A DNA stretch of 64,000 bases. It comes from Hymenobacter monticola. GTDB taxonomy: Bacteria; Bacteroidota; Bacteroidia; Cytophagales; Hymenobacteraceae. A program made the position numbers and the translations under genes. The DNA lies in the NCBI RefSeq assembly GCF_022811645.1, contig NZ_CP094534.1:3782001-3846000 (forward strand). Direction: 5' to 3'. This document shows positions 38,442 through 48,200 of this stretch, one piece after another. The notes under the pieces were generated by a model. The model did no database searches and was not told the origin of the DNA. It worked only from the letters and a program-made list of their open reading frames with translations. Every line of letters begins with the position of its first letter. Positions within the stretch are counted from its first letter, which is position 1.

Positions 38442-40259
38442 ATGCTCAAAAAAACTCCCGCCTTCCTTTCCGCTGCCCTGCTGGCCACGCAGTTGGCCGG
38501 TTCCATTCCGGCCCAGGCCCGCCCCGCGGCGGCCGTGCCTAGCCTGCGCTATTCGTTGTCCATGCCGGCTCCGCAAACACATTATTTTGAAGTAAAAATG
38601 GAGCTCGGCGGCTTTCCGGCCGAGTTTACCGACGTGAAAATGCCCGTATGGGCGCCCGGCTCCTACTTGGTGCGCGAGTATTCCAAAAACGTGGAAGGCT
38701 TTCAGGCCCGCACGGCCAGCGGCCAGGCCCTGGCCTTTGAGAAAATCAACAAAAACACCTGGCGGGTGAAGCACCCCAAGCAGGCCAATTTTACGGTGAG
38801 CTACCGCGTGTATGCCTTCGAGCTAAGCGTGCGGACCTCGTTCGTGGATGCCGACCACGGCTACCTCAACGGCAGCAGCGTGTTCATGTACCCGGCCGAC
38901 AATAAGATGCTGGGCAGTACCGTGGTGGTGCAGCCCGCCGCCGGCTGGTCGCAGGTGAGCACCGCGCTGCGCCCCGGCACCGGCAAATTCACCTACAAAG
39001 CCATGAGCTACGATGAACTGGCCGACTCGCCGATGGAAATCGGTAACCACAAAGTATTGGAATTCACGGTCAACGGCACACCGCACCAGGTGGCCATGTT
39101 CGGCACCTACCAGGCCGACGACGCCAAAATCGTAGCCGACATGAAGCGGGTGTGCGAAGAAGCGCACCGCGTGATAGGACAGAACCCGCTGGACCATTAC
39201 CTATTCATCGTGCACAATTTGGAGCGTGGCGGCGGCGGCCTGGAGCACCTGTACTCGACCACGCTGGAAGTGGGCCGCACTACCTATAGCACCGACGCCG
39301 GCATGAAGTCCTTCCTGGGCCTGGTGGCGCACGAGTACTTCCACTTGTGGAACGTGAAGCGCATCCGCCCGATGGCGCTGGGGCCCTTCAACTACGACCA
39401 GGAAAACTACACGCACATGCTGTGGGTGAGCGAAGGCATGACGGAGTATTACTCCAAACAGATTCTGGAGCGGGCCGGCGTGCTATCGCAAGCCGAGTAC
39501 TTGGGCAAGCTGGCCAACGCCATTGGCGAGGTGGAAAACACGCCCGGCAACAAGGTGCAGTCGGCTGCCGAATCCAGCTTCGACGCCTGGATTAAGTATT
39601 ACCGGCCCAACGAAAACTCCGTGAACACCCAAATTAGCTACTACTCCAAGGGCGACCTGATTGGCACCTGGCTGGATTTGAACATCGCCCAGGCTACCCA
39701 GGGCCAGAAGCACCTCGACGACGTGTTCCGCCTGCTTTATGACACCTACTATAAGAAGGCCGGCCGCGGCTTCACCGACAAAGAGTACGAGGATGCCGTG
39801 GCCACGGTGGCCGGTCGCCGCTTCGACGAGTTCTTCCAGAACAGCGTGTACGGCACCAAAACCATCGACTACGCTACGGCCCTCGGTTACGCCGGCCTCA
39901 GCCTGACCAGCGCTCCGCTCACCACCTCGGGCACGCTGGGTGCCACGTTCTCGAACCGCACCGGCAAGCTACTGGTCACCAGCGTGGTGCGCGACGGCGC
40001 CGCCTGGAACACCGGCCTGAACGTGAACGACGAAATCCTGCTCATCAACGGCGTGGCGCCCAGCGAGGAGTCGGTGAAGTCGCTGCTCAGCGGCTCGGTG
40101 GGCAACGAAGTGGCCCTACAGGTGCGCCGCGACGGCCTGCCCCGCGAGCTGAAAATCAAGATGGCCGCCAACCCGGACGTGAAATACACCATTCAGCCGG
40201 TGGCCAACCCCACGGCCGCTCAGCAGAAGGTGCTAGCCAAGTGGCTGGGCAAAGCCTAA
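38442..40259 (+). CDS. M61 family glycyl aminopeptidase with PDZ domain
   Basis: 605 residues from ATG 38442. Signal peptide to about residue 28. N-terminal beta domain (YFEVKMELGGFP, MPVWAPGSYLVREYSKNV), then the M61 zinc site AHEYFHLWNVKRIRP (His297, Glu298, His301) with WVSEGMTEYYS supplying the third ligand. A C-terminal PDZ domain (KLLVTSVVRDGAAWNTGLN, DEILLING) follows. It should cut N-terminal Gly/Ala from peptides in the periplasm. Confidence 0.96.
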   Translation: MLKKTPAFLSAALLATQLAGSIPAQARPAAAVPSLRYSLSMPAPQTHYFEVKMELGGFPAEFTDVKMPVWAPGSYLVREYSKNVEGFQARTASGQALAFEKINKNTWRVKHPKQANFTVSYRVYAFELSVRTSFVDADHGYLNGSSVFMYPADNKMLGSTVVVQPAAGWSQVSTALRPGTGKFTYKAMSYDELADSPMEIGNHKVLEFTVNGTPHQVAMFGTYQADDAKIVADMKRVCEEAHRVIGQNPLDHYLFIVHNLERGGGGLEHLYSTTLEVGRTTYSTDAGMKSFLGLVAHEYFHLWNVKRIRPMALGPFNYDQENYTHMLWVSEGMTEYYSKQILERAGVLSQAEYLGKLANAIGEVENTPGNKVQSAAESSFDAWIKYYRPNENSVNTQISYYSKGDLIGTWLDLNIAQATQGQKHLDDVFRLLYDTYYKKAGRGFTDKEYEDAVATVAGRRFDEFFQNSVYGTKTIDYATALGYAGLSLTSAPLTTSGTLGATFSNRTGKLLVTSVVRDGAAWNTGLNVNDEILLINGVAPSEESVKSLLSGSVGNEVALQVRRDGLPRELKIKMAANPDVKYTIQPVANPTAAQQKVLAKWLGKA

Positions 40260-40279
40260 GCAGCTTTTAAATCAGTAAA

Positions 40280-40316
40280 GCAAAAAGCCCCGTGCAGCTA
40301 GCACGGGGCTTTTTTT
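40280..40316. terminator. Bidirectional terminator
   Basis: AAAAGCCCCGTGC (40283-40295) pairs with GCACGGGGCTTTT (40301-40313), loop AGCTA; lies between convergent M61 and kup genes. Confidence 0.94.
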
Positions 40317-40335
40317 ATTGGCAAGCAGTAGGCAT

Positions 40336-42294
40336 TTATTTGATGCGCTTCAGGGCCACCTCGCGCACGGGGGCAATTACAAGCGGCACCTTTTCTACTT
40401 TCACCGACGAGGTGTCGAGGCCGAAATACTGGTCTTCGGAGGCGATGAACTGGCGGATGTAGAAGTAAGCCTGCATCACGAGCTTCTCCAGCGTCGGGAA
40501 GTCGTTTTCGACGCTGAGGAATTTCTCCAGCACCACAAAGCGGAAGTCGCCGGTCACGTGCTGCTTGTTCAGCGACTCGTAGCGCGAAGTGATGTCTACT
40601 TCCTTGTTGCGCACCAGGTCTTCAATCACCTTCCTGAAATACAGGTTGATGCGCTGCTGCACCCGGAAGCCCAGGCGGAAGTTGATGCGGAACACATCGT
40701 CCTTGGCCACTTCGGTCACCTTGTACTCCATGGTGTACGGTTCGTCGGTGGTGTCGACGTGAATAAACCAGTAGATGTCAGCCCGTTTGGGGCGCTTCTG
40801 GAAGATGGAGTAGATGATTTTCTGCTCAATCTCGGTGCTGCGCTCGGCCGAGGTGAGGAACACGAGGTGGGTGGAGTATTTCGGGATGGAATCGTCGTCG
40901 CTGAGCTGCTTGAGGGCATCGACGTAGGGCTCCAGCCGCACGAACTCGGTGAGGCGGCGCTTGATGTAGTACGACTTGAGCCACACATACATCACGCCCA
41001 TCAGCGTGCCGCCAATGGCCAGCGACACCCAGCCGCCGTGCGGAAACTTAATCATGTTGGCCAGCAGGAACGAGCCCTCGATGAGGCCATACACCACGGC
41101 AAAAAGCACAATCAGCGGCAGGGCCACCCTCTTCATGCGCAGCCACATGCACAGCAAGATGGTGGTCATGAGCATGGTGAGCGTGATGGCCAGGCCGTAG
41201 GCCGCTTCCATGTTGGTTGATTCGCGGAAGTAGAGTACCACCCCGATGCAGCCCAGCAGCAGCAGCCGGTTCATGCTGGGCACGAAGAGCTGGCCCTTCA
41301 CGTCGGTGGGATAGTTGAGCTTTACCTTCGGCCACATATTCAGGCGGATGGCCTCGGCCACCAGCGTGAACGAGCCCGTGATGAGCGCCTGCGAGGCAAT
41401 AACGGCTGCAATGGTAGCTATGCTGATGCCAATGAGCAGGAACCATTGCGGCATCAGTGCATAGAAGGGGTTTTTACCGTTTAGCATCTGCCCCTGGTGT
41501 TGCAGGAGCCAGGCACCCTGGCCCAGGTAATTCAGCAGCAGCGTGGTCTTCACAAAAGTCCAGCTAATACGGATGTTGCCTTTGCCGCAGTGGCCCAGGT
41601 CCGAATACAGCGCCTCGGCCCCCGTGGTGCACAGAAACACCGAGCCCAGCAGCCAGAACCCGCCGGGGTAGTGCGCCAGCAAGTCGTAGGCGTAGTAAGG
41701 GTTGATGGCCTTGAGAATGACCGGGTTCTGCACTATCCAGACAGTGCCCAGCACGCCCAGCATGGTGAACCACAGAAACATGATGGGCCCGAAGGCTTTG
41801 CCTACTATTTGAGTGCCAAAGCTCTGCAGCAGAAACAGGCCCGCGATGATGCCGATGACGATATACACCACCATGTCCTGCGTGAGCGTTGGAAACACGT
41901 TCTTGAGCCCCTCTACCGCCGATGATACCGAGATGGGTGGCGTAATCACGCCATCGGCCAATAGGGCCGAGCCGCCAATAATGGCCACGGCCGACAGCCA
42001 GGCTCCGCGCCGCCGCACCAGGGCGTAGAGCGAGAAAATGCCGCCTTCGCCGTTGTTGTCCGCGTTTAGGGTGAGCAGCACGTACTTGACGGTGGTTTGC
42101 AGCGTCAGCGTCCAGATAACGCAGGAAATGCCGCCGAGCACCAGGTGGGCGTCAATCAAATCGGGCACGCGCCCGCTTTTGAGGATGGACGACATCACGT
42201 AGAGCGGCGAGGTGCCAATGTCGCCGTAGATAATGCCAAGCGCAATAAGAAGCCCAGCGCCGGATATAGCGGTGTGCGAATGTTTGGAATCCAT
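40336..42294 (-). CDS. kup: Kup-type potassium uptake transporter
   Basis: 652 residues. About 12 membrane helices in the first ~430 residues, with the family signature ALGIIYGDIGTSPLYVMSSI near the start and NADNNGEGGIFSLYALV, GALLADG-type (GSALLADGVITPPISV), and a ~200-residue soluble C-terminal domain. It imports K+ with H+ in low potassium. A TACCTTCG box (42354-42347, minus) lies upstream. Single-gene unit. Confidence 0.96.
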   Translation of the reverse strand: MDSKHSHTAISGAGLLIALGIIYGDIGTSPLYVMSSILKSGRVPDLIDAHLVLGGISCVIWTLTLQTTVKYVLLTLNADNNGEGGIFSLYALVRRRGAWLSAVAIIGGSALLADGVITPPISVSSAVEGLKNVFPTLTQDMVVYIVIGIIAGLFLLQSFGTQIVGKAFGPIMFLWFTMLGVLGTVWIVQNPVILKAINPYYAYDLLAHYPGGFWLLGSVFLCTTGAEALYSDLGHCGKGNIRISWTFVKTTLLLNYLGQGAWLLQHQGQMLNGKNPFYALMPQWFLLIGISIATIAAVIASQALITGSFTLVAEAIRLNMWPKVKLNYPTDVKGQLFVPSMNRLLLLGCIGVVLYFRESTNMEAAYGLAITLTMLMTTILLCMWLRMKRVALPLIVLFAVVYGLIEGSFLLANMIKFPHGGWVSLAIGGTLMGVMYVWLKSYYIKRRLTEFVRLEPYVDALKQLSDDDSIPKYSTHLVFLTSAERSTEIEQKIIYSIFQKRPKRADIYWFIHVDTTDEPYTMEYKVTEVAKDDVFRINFRLGFRVQQRINLYFRKVIEDLVRNKEVDITSRYESLNKQHVTGDFRFVVLEKFLSVENDFPTLEKLVMQAYFYIRQFIASEDQYFGLDTSSVKVEKVPLVIAPVREVALKRIK

Positions 42295-42404
42295 AATGGA
42301 AAAACGATTGTCTGCAGCGGCTACTGACCAACTGAATTACGGGGCGCGAAGGTAGCAGCCAACCCGCTGCTGTGCGCTTACGAAGCTGACCTTAAAAAGG
42401 CGAA

Positions 42405-43076
42405 CTAATTGTTGGTTAATGTATTATTATTTGCAGAAGCTTCGCTTTCGGCTGCGGCCTGGGCCTCGCGGGCGGCTTGCTGCATGGCGGCATCGGCGGC
42501 GGCGAGCAGGGCGGCGGCCTCGCGGGCGGCGTGGTCGTGCACCCGGAAGATGCGGCGGTTCACCTCGGCGCTGAGGCTTTGCCAAGGCGCGGGCTCGCCG
42601 GGCAGGGCAAAATTGAGGGCCTCGCGGCCCAAGCGGTGCAGGCGCAGGCGGTTGGTGCCGCGGTGCCCGTAGGCCAGCAGCAGCGCCGTGAGGGCCATGC
42701 CCGTCATGGCCGGCCCGGTGCGCAGCCAGTTTTGCAGAAAGGCAATCATGACGCCTGCCAGGCCCAGGGCACCCAACAGGTACCACAGTATCCACTTCAC
42801 CGGCGTGATTTCTGCGCGCTCCAGCTCGCGTAGCGCAAACTCCTGCCCGCGCACCGTGAGCGAGGTGCCTGTGAGCGTGACGCGGCCGTCTTTGCTTTGC
42901 ACCGTGGGCAGCGGCGGCAGCTCGGCTACTTCTACCGGCGCAGGCGCTGGCTGGTACACCGGGCCGCTCGTAGCAGGCTCGGTGGCGTCCGTCAGCAAAG
43001 CGGCCCCGGAAGTTGCTTCCGGGGCCACGGGGGCTGATTCAGCCGGGGGCTGATTTTCAACGTTGTTCATGGGCAT
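42405..43076 (-). CDS. Membrane protein with N-terminal beta segment, unknown
   Basis: About 223 residues from ATG 43076 (or 43070); an upstream open extension to 43163 has unnatural composition. An Ala/Pro/Glu-rich linker, a short beta segment (KDGRVTLTGTSLTVRGQEF), two membrane helices (ILWYLLGALGLAGVMIAFL, TGMALTALLLAYG), then an Ala-rich helical end (HAAREAAALLAAADAAMQQA). The beta-plus-two-helices layout resembles DUF6232 proteins, but this is a weak match. It follows the FKBP gene by about 97 bp. Confidence 0.65.
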   Translation of the reverse strand: MPMNNVENQPPAESAPVAPEATSGAALLTDATEPATSGPVYQPAPAPVEVAELPPLPTVQSKDGRVTLTGTSLTVRGQEFALRELERAEITPVKWILWYLLGALGLAGVMIAFLQNWLRTGPAMTGMALTALLLAYGHRGTNRLRLHRLGREALNFALPGEPAPWQSLSAEVNRRIFRVHDHAAREAAALLAAADAAMQQAAREAQAAAESEASANNNTLTNN

Positions 43077-43172
43077 GGCTGCCGCCGAAAGGGTGGAGGT
43101 GCGCGTCCAGGTGGGCGGCGCGGTGCGCGTGGTGGCCGACGCCCGGGTGGGCGCGGCCGCCACGGCGGTCCC

Positions 43173-43808
43173 TCAGTTGTTCACTTTCAGCAGCTCCACG
43201 TCGAAAATCAGGGCGGTGTCGCCGGGGATGTCGCGGCCGGCGCCACGCTTGCCGTAGGCCAGGTCGGAGGGGATGTAGAGGCGCCACTTCGAGCCTTCGG
43301 GCATGAGCTGCAGGGCTTCAGTCCAACCGGCAATCACCTGGTTCACGCCGAAGGTGGCGGGTTGGCCGCGCTGGTAGCTGCTGTCGAACACCTTGCCGTT
43401 AATCAAGGTGCCGTGGTAGTGGGTGGTTACCTTGGAGCTGGGGCCGGGCTTGGGGCCGCTGCCTTCCTTGATAACCTCATACTGCAGGCCGCTGGGCAGG
43501 GTGGTGACGCCCGACTTCTGGGCGTTTTCGGCGAGGAAGGCTTCGCCTTCGGCTTTGTTGTTGTTCATGGCATTGGGGTCTTGGTTATCATCTTGGTCGT
43601 CTTCGGCGCCGCCCATCTGCTCCTGAAGCTGCTGCATGGCGGCTTGCATTTGTTCCTGGGTGAGGCGGCTGGGGAGGCCCTGCAGGCCTTCTTTGAGGGC
43701 GCCGGCCAGGGTGTCGATGTCCAGGTCGAGGCCCTGCTGGGCGAAGTTGCGGGCCAGGTCGCGGCCAATGATGTAGCTCACCTGAGCCTGATGGGAATCG
43801 AGGTTCAT
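43173..43808 (-). CDS. FKBP-type peptidyl-prolyl isomerase
   Basis: 211 residues. An N-terminal dimerisation-type helical domain (SYIIGRDLARNFAQQGLDL, ALKEGLQ), an acidic linker (EDDQDDNQDPN), and the FKBP domain (SGLQYEVIKEGSGPKPG, VTTHYHGTLINGKVFDSS, VIAGWTEALQLMPEGSKWRL, LAYGKRGAG, LIFDVELLKV). This is the FkpA/Mip architecture, but there is no signal peptide, so it may act in the cytoplasm. Catalyses proline cis-trans isomerisation during folding. Confidence 0.95.
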   Translation of the reverse strand: MNLDSHQAQVSYIIGRDLARNFAQQGLDLDIDTLAGALKEGLQGLPSRLTQEQMQAAMQQLQEQMGGAEDDQDDNQDPNAMNNNKAEGEAFLAENAQKSGVTTLPSGLQYEVIKEGSGPKPGPSSKVTTHYHGTLINGKVFDSSYQRGQPATFGVNQVIAGWTEALQLMPEGSKWRLYIPSDLAYGKRGAGRDIPGDTALIFDVELLKVNN

Positions 43809-43960
43809 AAGAAACCGGGGGCGTTGGGGCTAGCGGGCGAGGCCGCAGCCGGTGAAAAAATAGCTCAACGGGTTACGCCGTTGCAAGTCGAAAGTTCCAA
43901 AAGCCGGGCCGAACCCACGGGGCCCGCCGCATTGGCCGGATTCGGGAACCAGGCGGCAAC

Positions 43961-43991
43961 AAAAAAGCCCGGCCAGAGGGCGGGGCTTTTT
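43961..43991. terminator. Intrinsic terminator
   Basis: AAAAAGCCC (43962-43970) pairs with GGGCTTTTT (43983-43991), with inner GCC/GGC; ends the transcript of the 45-residue peptide gene on the minus strand. Confidence 0.8.
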
Positions 43992-44033
43992 CGCAAAAGA
44001 CGCGGAATCGTAGCCGTAGGGCTACATATCGGC

Positions 44034-44171
44034 TTAGCAGTAGTGCGAGTGGTCGTCGTCGCCGTCGAAGAAGAACGTCAGGTCCAGGTCGGCCAGTTTG
44101 GCAGCCAGGTAGCTCACGCCGCCCAGCAGCAGCAACGAAGAGAAGGAGAGGGCAGTGGTGGACTTTTTCAT
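44034..44171 (-). CDS. 45-residue exported or membrane peptide with acidic His tail
   Basis: ATG at 44171, TAA at 44034. The peptide begins MKKSTTALSFSSLLLLGGVS, a classic signal or membrane segment, and ends FFFDGDDDHSHYC, a cluster of Asp, His and Cys that could bind metal. A TATCTTTG box at 44216-44209 (minus) is an exact -7 match, and a terminator follows the stop, so this is a complete transcription unit. No family recognised. Confidence 0.65.
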   Translation of the reverse strand: MKKSTTALSFSSLLLLGGVSYLAAKLADLDLTFFFDGDDDHSHYC

Positions 44172-44208
44172 CGGATAGCGCGAATAGCGTTAGTGGTTGA
44201 TTTGGATG

Positions 44209-44216
44209 CAAAGATA
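44209..44216 (-). promoter_or_regulatory. -7 promoter element for the 45-residue peptide
   Basis: TATCTTTG on the minus strand, exact TAnnTTTG, 38 bp before the ATG. The -33 element is not clear. Confidence 0.5.
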
Positions 44217-44236
44217 CGCCGGGAAGTGGCAAAATG

Positions 44237-44253
44237 TTATGCATGCAGCATAA
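44237..44253. promoter_or_regulatory. Palindromic operator candidate
   Basis: TTATGC-ATGCA-GCATAA, perfect 6-bp arms, wrapped by a wider TGTTA/TAACA pair (44235-44239, 44257-44261). It lies between divergent genes (45-residue peptide and ABC transporter). Confidence 0.45.
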
Positions 44254-44357
44254 AATTAACATGAATGGCACAAATGGTAATGAAAAAGAGACAATTTGAA
44301 ATAGATTTTCTATTGAAAGAGACAACCTTTGAATCAGTCATTTAACCCCTCGTCAAC

Positions 44358-45248
44358 ATGGAGCTACGTATTACCAACCTCTCCAAAACCTACCCCAACG
44401 GCACGCGGGCCCTGCGCGGCGTCACGCTCACCATCCCGAACGGCATGTTTGGCCTGTTGGGCCCCAACGGCGCGGGCAAGAGCAGCCTCATGCGCACCAT
44501 CGCCACCCTGCAGGAGCCCGACACGGGCAGCATCATGCTCGGCGACATCGACGTGCTGACCCAGAAAGATGAAGTGCGGAAGGTGCTGGGCTACCTGCCG
44601 CAGGAGTTCGGGCTGTACCCCGGCATTTCGGCCGAGGTGCTGCTCGACTACTTTGCCGGCCTCAAGGGCATCCGCGACGCGGCCGAGCGCAAGCTGGCGG
44701 TGGAAAGTCTGCTGCAGCAAACCAACCTGTGGGCCGCGCGGAAGAAGGCCGTGGGCGGCTACTCGGGCGGCATGCGGCAGCGCTTCGGCATTGCGGTGGC
44801 GCTGCTGGGCGCCCCGCAGCTCATCATCGTGGATGAGCCCACTGCCGGCCTCGACCCCACCGAGCGCAACCGCTTCCTGGATTTGCTGAGCGAGATTGGG
44901 GAGAATGTGGTGGTGATTCTGAGCACGCACATTGTGGAGGACGTGACGGAGCTGTGCCCCAACATGGCCATTATTGCCGGGGGCGAGGTGGTGGCCACAG
45001 GCTCGCCCAACGACGTGATTGGCGAAATCCGGGGCAAGGTGTACCGCACCAAAACGGAAAAGGCGGCGCTGGCGCAGCTCAAATCCGAGTATGAGGTGAT
45101 TTCCTCGAAGCTGGTGGCGGGGCAGCCCATCGTGCGGGTGTTCAGCGAGGTGCCCATCAACGGGCAGTTTCAGCCGGCCGAGGCCACGTTGGAAGACGTG
45201 TATTTCCATCGGCTGGCGCGGCGGGAGCAACAGGCAGTCACTCTTTAA
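44358..45248 (+). CDS. ABC transporter ATP-binding protein
   Basis: 296 residues. Walker A GPNGAGKSS, signature YSGGMRQR, Walker B LIIVDEPTAGLDP and the switch His in LSTHIVEDV are all intact. It should power the 1226-residue permease/peptidase fusion encoded 12 bp downstream. The upstream leader (44172-44357) is AT-rich and holds a palindrome and two AAGAGACAA copies. Confidence 0.96.
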   Translation: MELRITNLSKTYPNGTRALRGVTLTIPNGMFGLLGPNGAGKSSLMRTIATLQEPDTGSIMLGDIDVLTQKDEVRKVLGYLPQEFGLYPGISAEVLLDYFAGLKGIRDAAERKLAVESLLQQTNLWAARKKAVGGYSGGMRQRFGIAVALLGAPQLIIVDEPTAGLDPTERNRFLDLLSEIGENVVVILSTHIVEDVTELCPNMAIIAGGEVVATGSPNDVIGEIRGKVYRTKTEKAALAQLKSEYEVISSKLVAGQPIVRVFSEVPINGQFQPAEATLEDVYFHRLARREQQAVTL

Positions 45249-45260
45249 GCCAGCGCCGCT

Positions 45261-48200
45261 ATGTTTTTGCAAACGCTTCGCTTTGAGCTGCGCTACCGTT
45301 TCACGCAGCCCACGACCTACCTCTACTTTGGGGTCTTCGCCCTGTTTGCGTTTCTGTCGCAGACCGTGGACGACTTCGGGTTCAATTCCAGCCCCAAGGT
45401 GCACGTGAACTCGCCCGACGCGCTGGCCCAGCTGTTTCTGGTGTCCTCCATTTTCGGCATGTTCATCACCGCGGCGATGCTGGGCACGCCCATCTACCGC
45501 GACGACAAGGACCAGATGACCGGGCTGCTTTACACCACGCCGCTGCCCAAGTGGGGCTACCTGGGTGGGCGCTTCGTGGGCTCGGTGCTGGCCATGTGGT
45601 TTGTGCAGGCGGGCACGGCGGTGGGGGCGCTGCTGGGCATGTTGATGCCTTGGGTGGAGGCCACCAAGCTGGGGCCGGTGCAGCCGGTGGCGCTGCTGGT
45701 GCCCTTGGTGGCCGTGGGCTGGACCAACGCGTTGTTTGCGGGCTGCCTGTTTTTTGCGGCCTACTTGGTTTTTCGCTCGCCTTTGGTGGTGTACCTGGGG
45801 GGCATCGTGCTGTTTGTGGGCTACCAGGTGTCGTTGCAGTTCAGCGAGCGGGTGACCAGCGACTTCCTTTTCGCCATGCTCGACCCCTTCGGTATCGTGG
45901 CTAAAAACCTGGACGTGAAGTACTGGACCATTGCCGAGCGAAACACACAAATAGCCAACTACCTGGGCGGCTTGATTTTGCCTAACCGGCTGCTGTACAT
46001 GGGCATCGGGCTGGTGGTGCTGGGGGTGGCCTGCGCCACGTTCCGGCTGGCACTGCCGCGCACCCGCGCCGCTAAGGCCGCGCCAGCCGAGGCACCGCCG
46101 GCATTGTTGGCCGGGGCGGGGCTACGGCGCACGGCCCCCGCGTTTGGTTCGGGGCTGAGCCGTTGGCAGCTGGGCCAATTGGTACGGGTGCAGGTGGCTA
46201 ATGTGATGCAGGCCTGGCCGTTTCGGGTGCTGGCGCTGCTGGGTACGGTGTACGTGCTGTTCAACTTTTACTGGACCTACCACGATATGCGCGGCGTGCA
46301 GCTGCCCGTGACCTACCAGATTCTGAACGTCGTTAACTCCAACTTCACCATCTACCTGTTCATCATTATCACCATCTATGCCGGCGAGCTGGTGTGGCGG
46401 GAACGGGAAACTCGCCTGCAAGGGGTGTTTGACGCCTTGCCGTTTGCCAGCTGGCTGCCGTTTGCGAGCAAGCTGCTGGCGCTGGCGGTGGTGAGCGCCG
46501 TGCTCACGGCGGTGCAGCTGCTGGTGGGCATGGCCGTGCAGGCTTTTCTCGACGCAAGTCTGATTGAGCCGCTGCTGTACCTGAAGAATTTCCTGATTCA
46601 GCTGGCCTCCCTCACGGTGCTGTGCACGCTGGCGCTGGTGGTGCAAACGGTGGCCAACAACAAGTACGTGGGCCACGCCCTGATGCTGGTATACTACGCG
46701 GTGGTGTTTTTGCTGGCCGATGCGCTGGGGCTGCACCATGCCCTGCTCAAATTCGGGGCGGCCGTGCCTTACACGTATTCCGACATGAACGGCTACGGGC
46801 ACCTGGCGGCCCCGCTTTTGTTCATCAACCTCTACTACCTGGCCGGGGCGGCCCTGCTGGGGCTGCTGGCCAGCCTGCTGTGGGTGCGCGGCAACGATAC
46901 CGGCGCCCGCACCCGCCTGCGGCTGGCGGGGCAGCGCCTGCGCACGCCCGGGATGCGGCCCGCCCTACTGTTGGCCGGACTGGCGGTGCTTACGGCTGGC
47001 GCCTGGGTGTTCTACAACGCCAACGTAATCAATGAGTTTGTGACGCCCCGCGGCCTGGAGGCCCGGCAGGCCCGCAAGGAACGGCAGTACAAGAAGCTGG
47101 AAAACCTGGCCCAACCCAAAATCACGGCTGTGGTGGCGAAGGTGGACCTGTTTCCGACGGCCAGCCCGCGCGGCTACCGCCTGCACCTGAATTACACCCT
47201 GCACAACCAGACCGCCCGCCCGCTCGACTCGCTGCTGGTGAACTACGACCCGAGCCGCAGCATCCGGCGCGTGCTGGCCACGCCCGGCCGCCCGGCCCGC
47301 GTGCTCTTCGACGACCCCGTGACCGGGCTGCGCATGTTTCGGCTGGCGCAGCCGCTGGCGCCCGGCGACTCGCTCACGCTGGCGTATGAAGAGGACTACC
47401 GCGCCCGGGGCTTTAGCTCGCGCCTGACTGGGACGGGCGTGTTCGACTGGTCTACCATCTCACCCGAAGACCGGCTCACCGAAAACGGTACCTTCCTGGA
47501 CTTGAGCAGCCTGCGCATTGGCTACCAGCCGGGAGAGGAAATAGAAGAGGATGACGCCCGCCGCCGCCAGGGCCTGGGCCCCAAGGAGCGCACGCCCCGC
47601 CTCAACGACCCGCGTGGGCGCATGCAAGCCCAGTTTGCCCGCGATGCCGACCGGGTACGCTTCGAGGCCACCCTCAGCACCGACCCCGACCAGCGCGCCG
47701 TGACGGCCGGCTACCTCGACCGGGAGTGGACGCAGGGCGGCCGCCGCTACTTCCACTACCGCATGGACCAGCCCATTCAGCCGCTCATCAGCGTGCTCTC
47801 GGCCCGGTTCAAGGAGTATAAAACGGAGTGGCAGAGCCCGGCCGGCGGCCCGCCGGTGGCCATCGAAATATATTACGACCCGCACCACCCCGCCAACGTG
47901 CGTCGCATGGCGCAGGCGCTGAGCGACGGCCTGGCGTACTACACCAAAGCCTTCGGGCCTTACCAGTACCGCCAAATCCGGCTGCTGGAGTTTCCGCGCT
48001 ACAAGTCCTTTGCCCAGAGCTACGCCAACACAATTCAGACCTCGGAAAGCGCGGGCTTTATTGATGATTTGCGCGACAAGAACACCCCGGACGTGACCTA
48101 CTTCATCACCAGCCACGAGCTGGGGCACCAATGGTGGGGCCACCAAACGGTGGGGGCCAACGTGCAGGGCAGCAGCATGCTGGTGGAGTCGCTGGCCGAG

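Noticed and set aside
44364..45950. 528-codon minus-strand frame across the ABC transporter genes
   Set aside because: His/Arg/Gly/Gln-rich shadow without any domain; the plus strand encodes intact Walker motifs.
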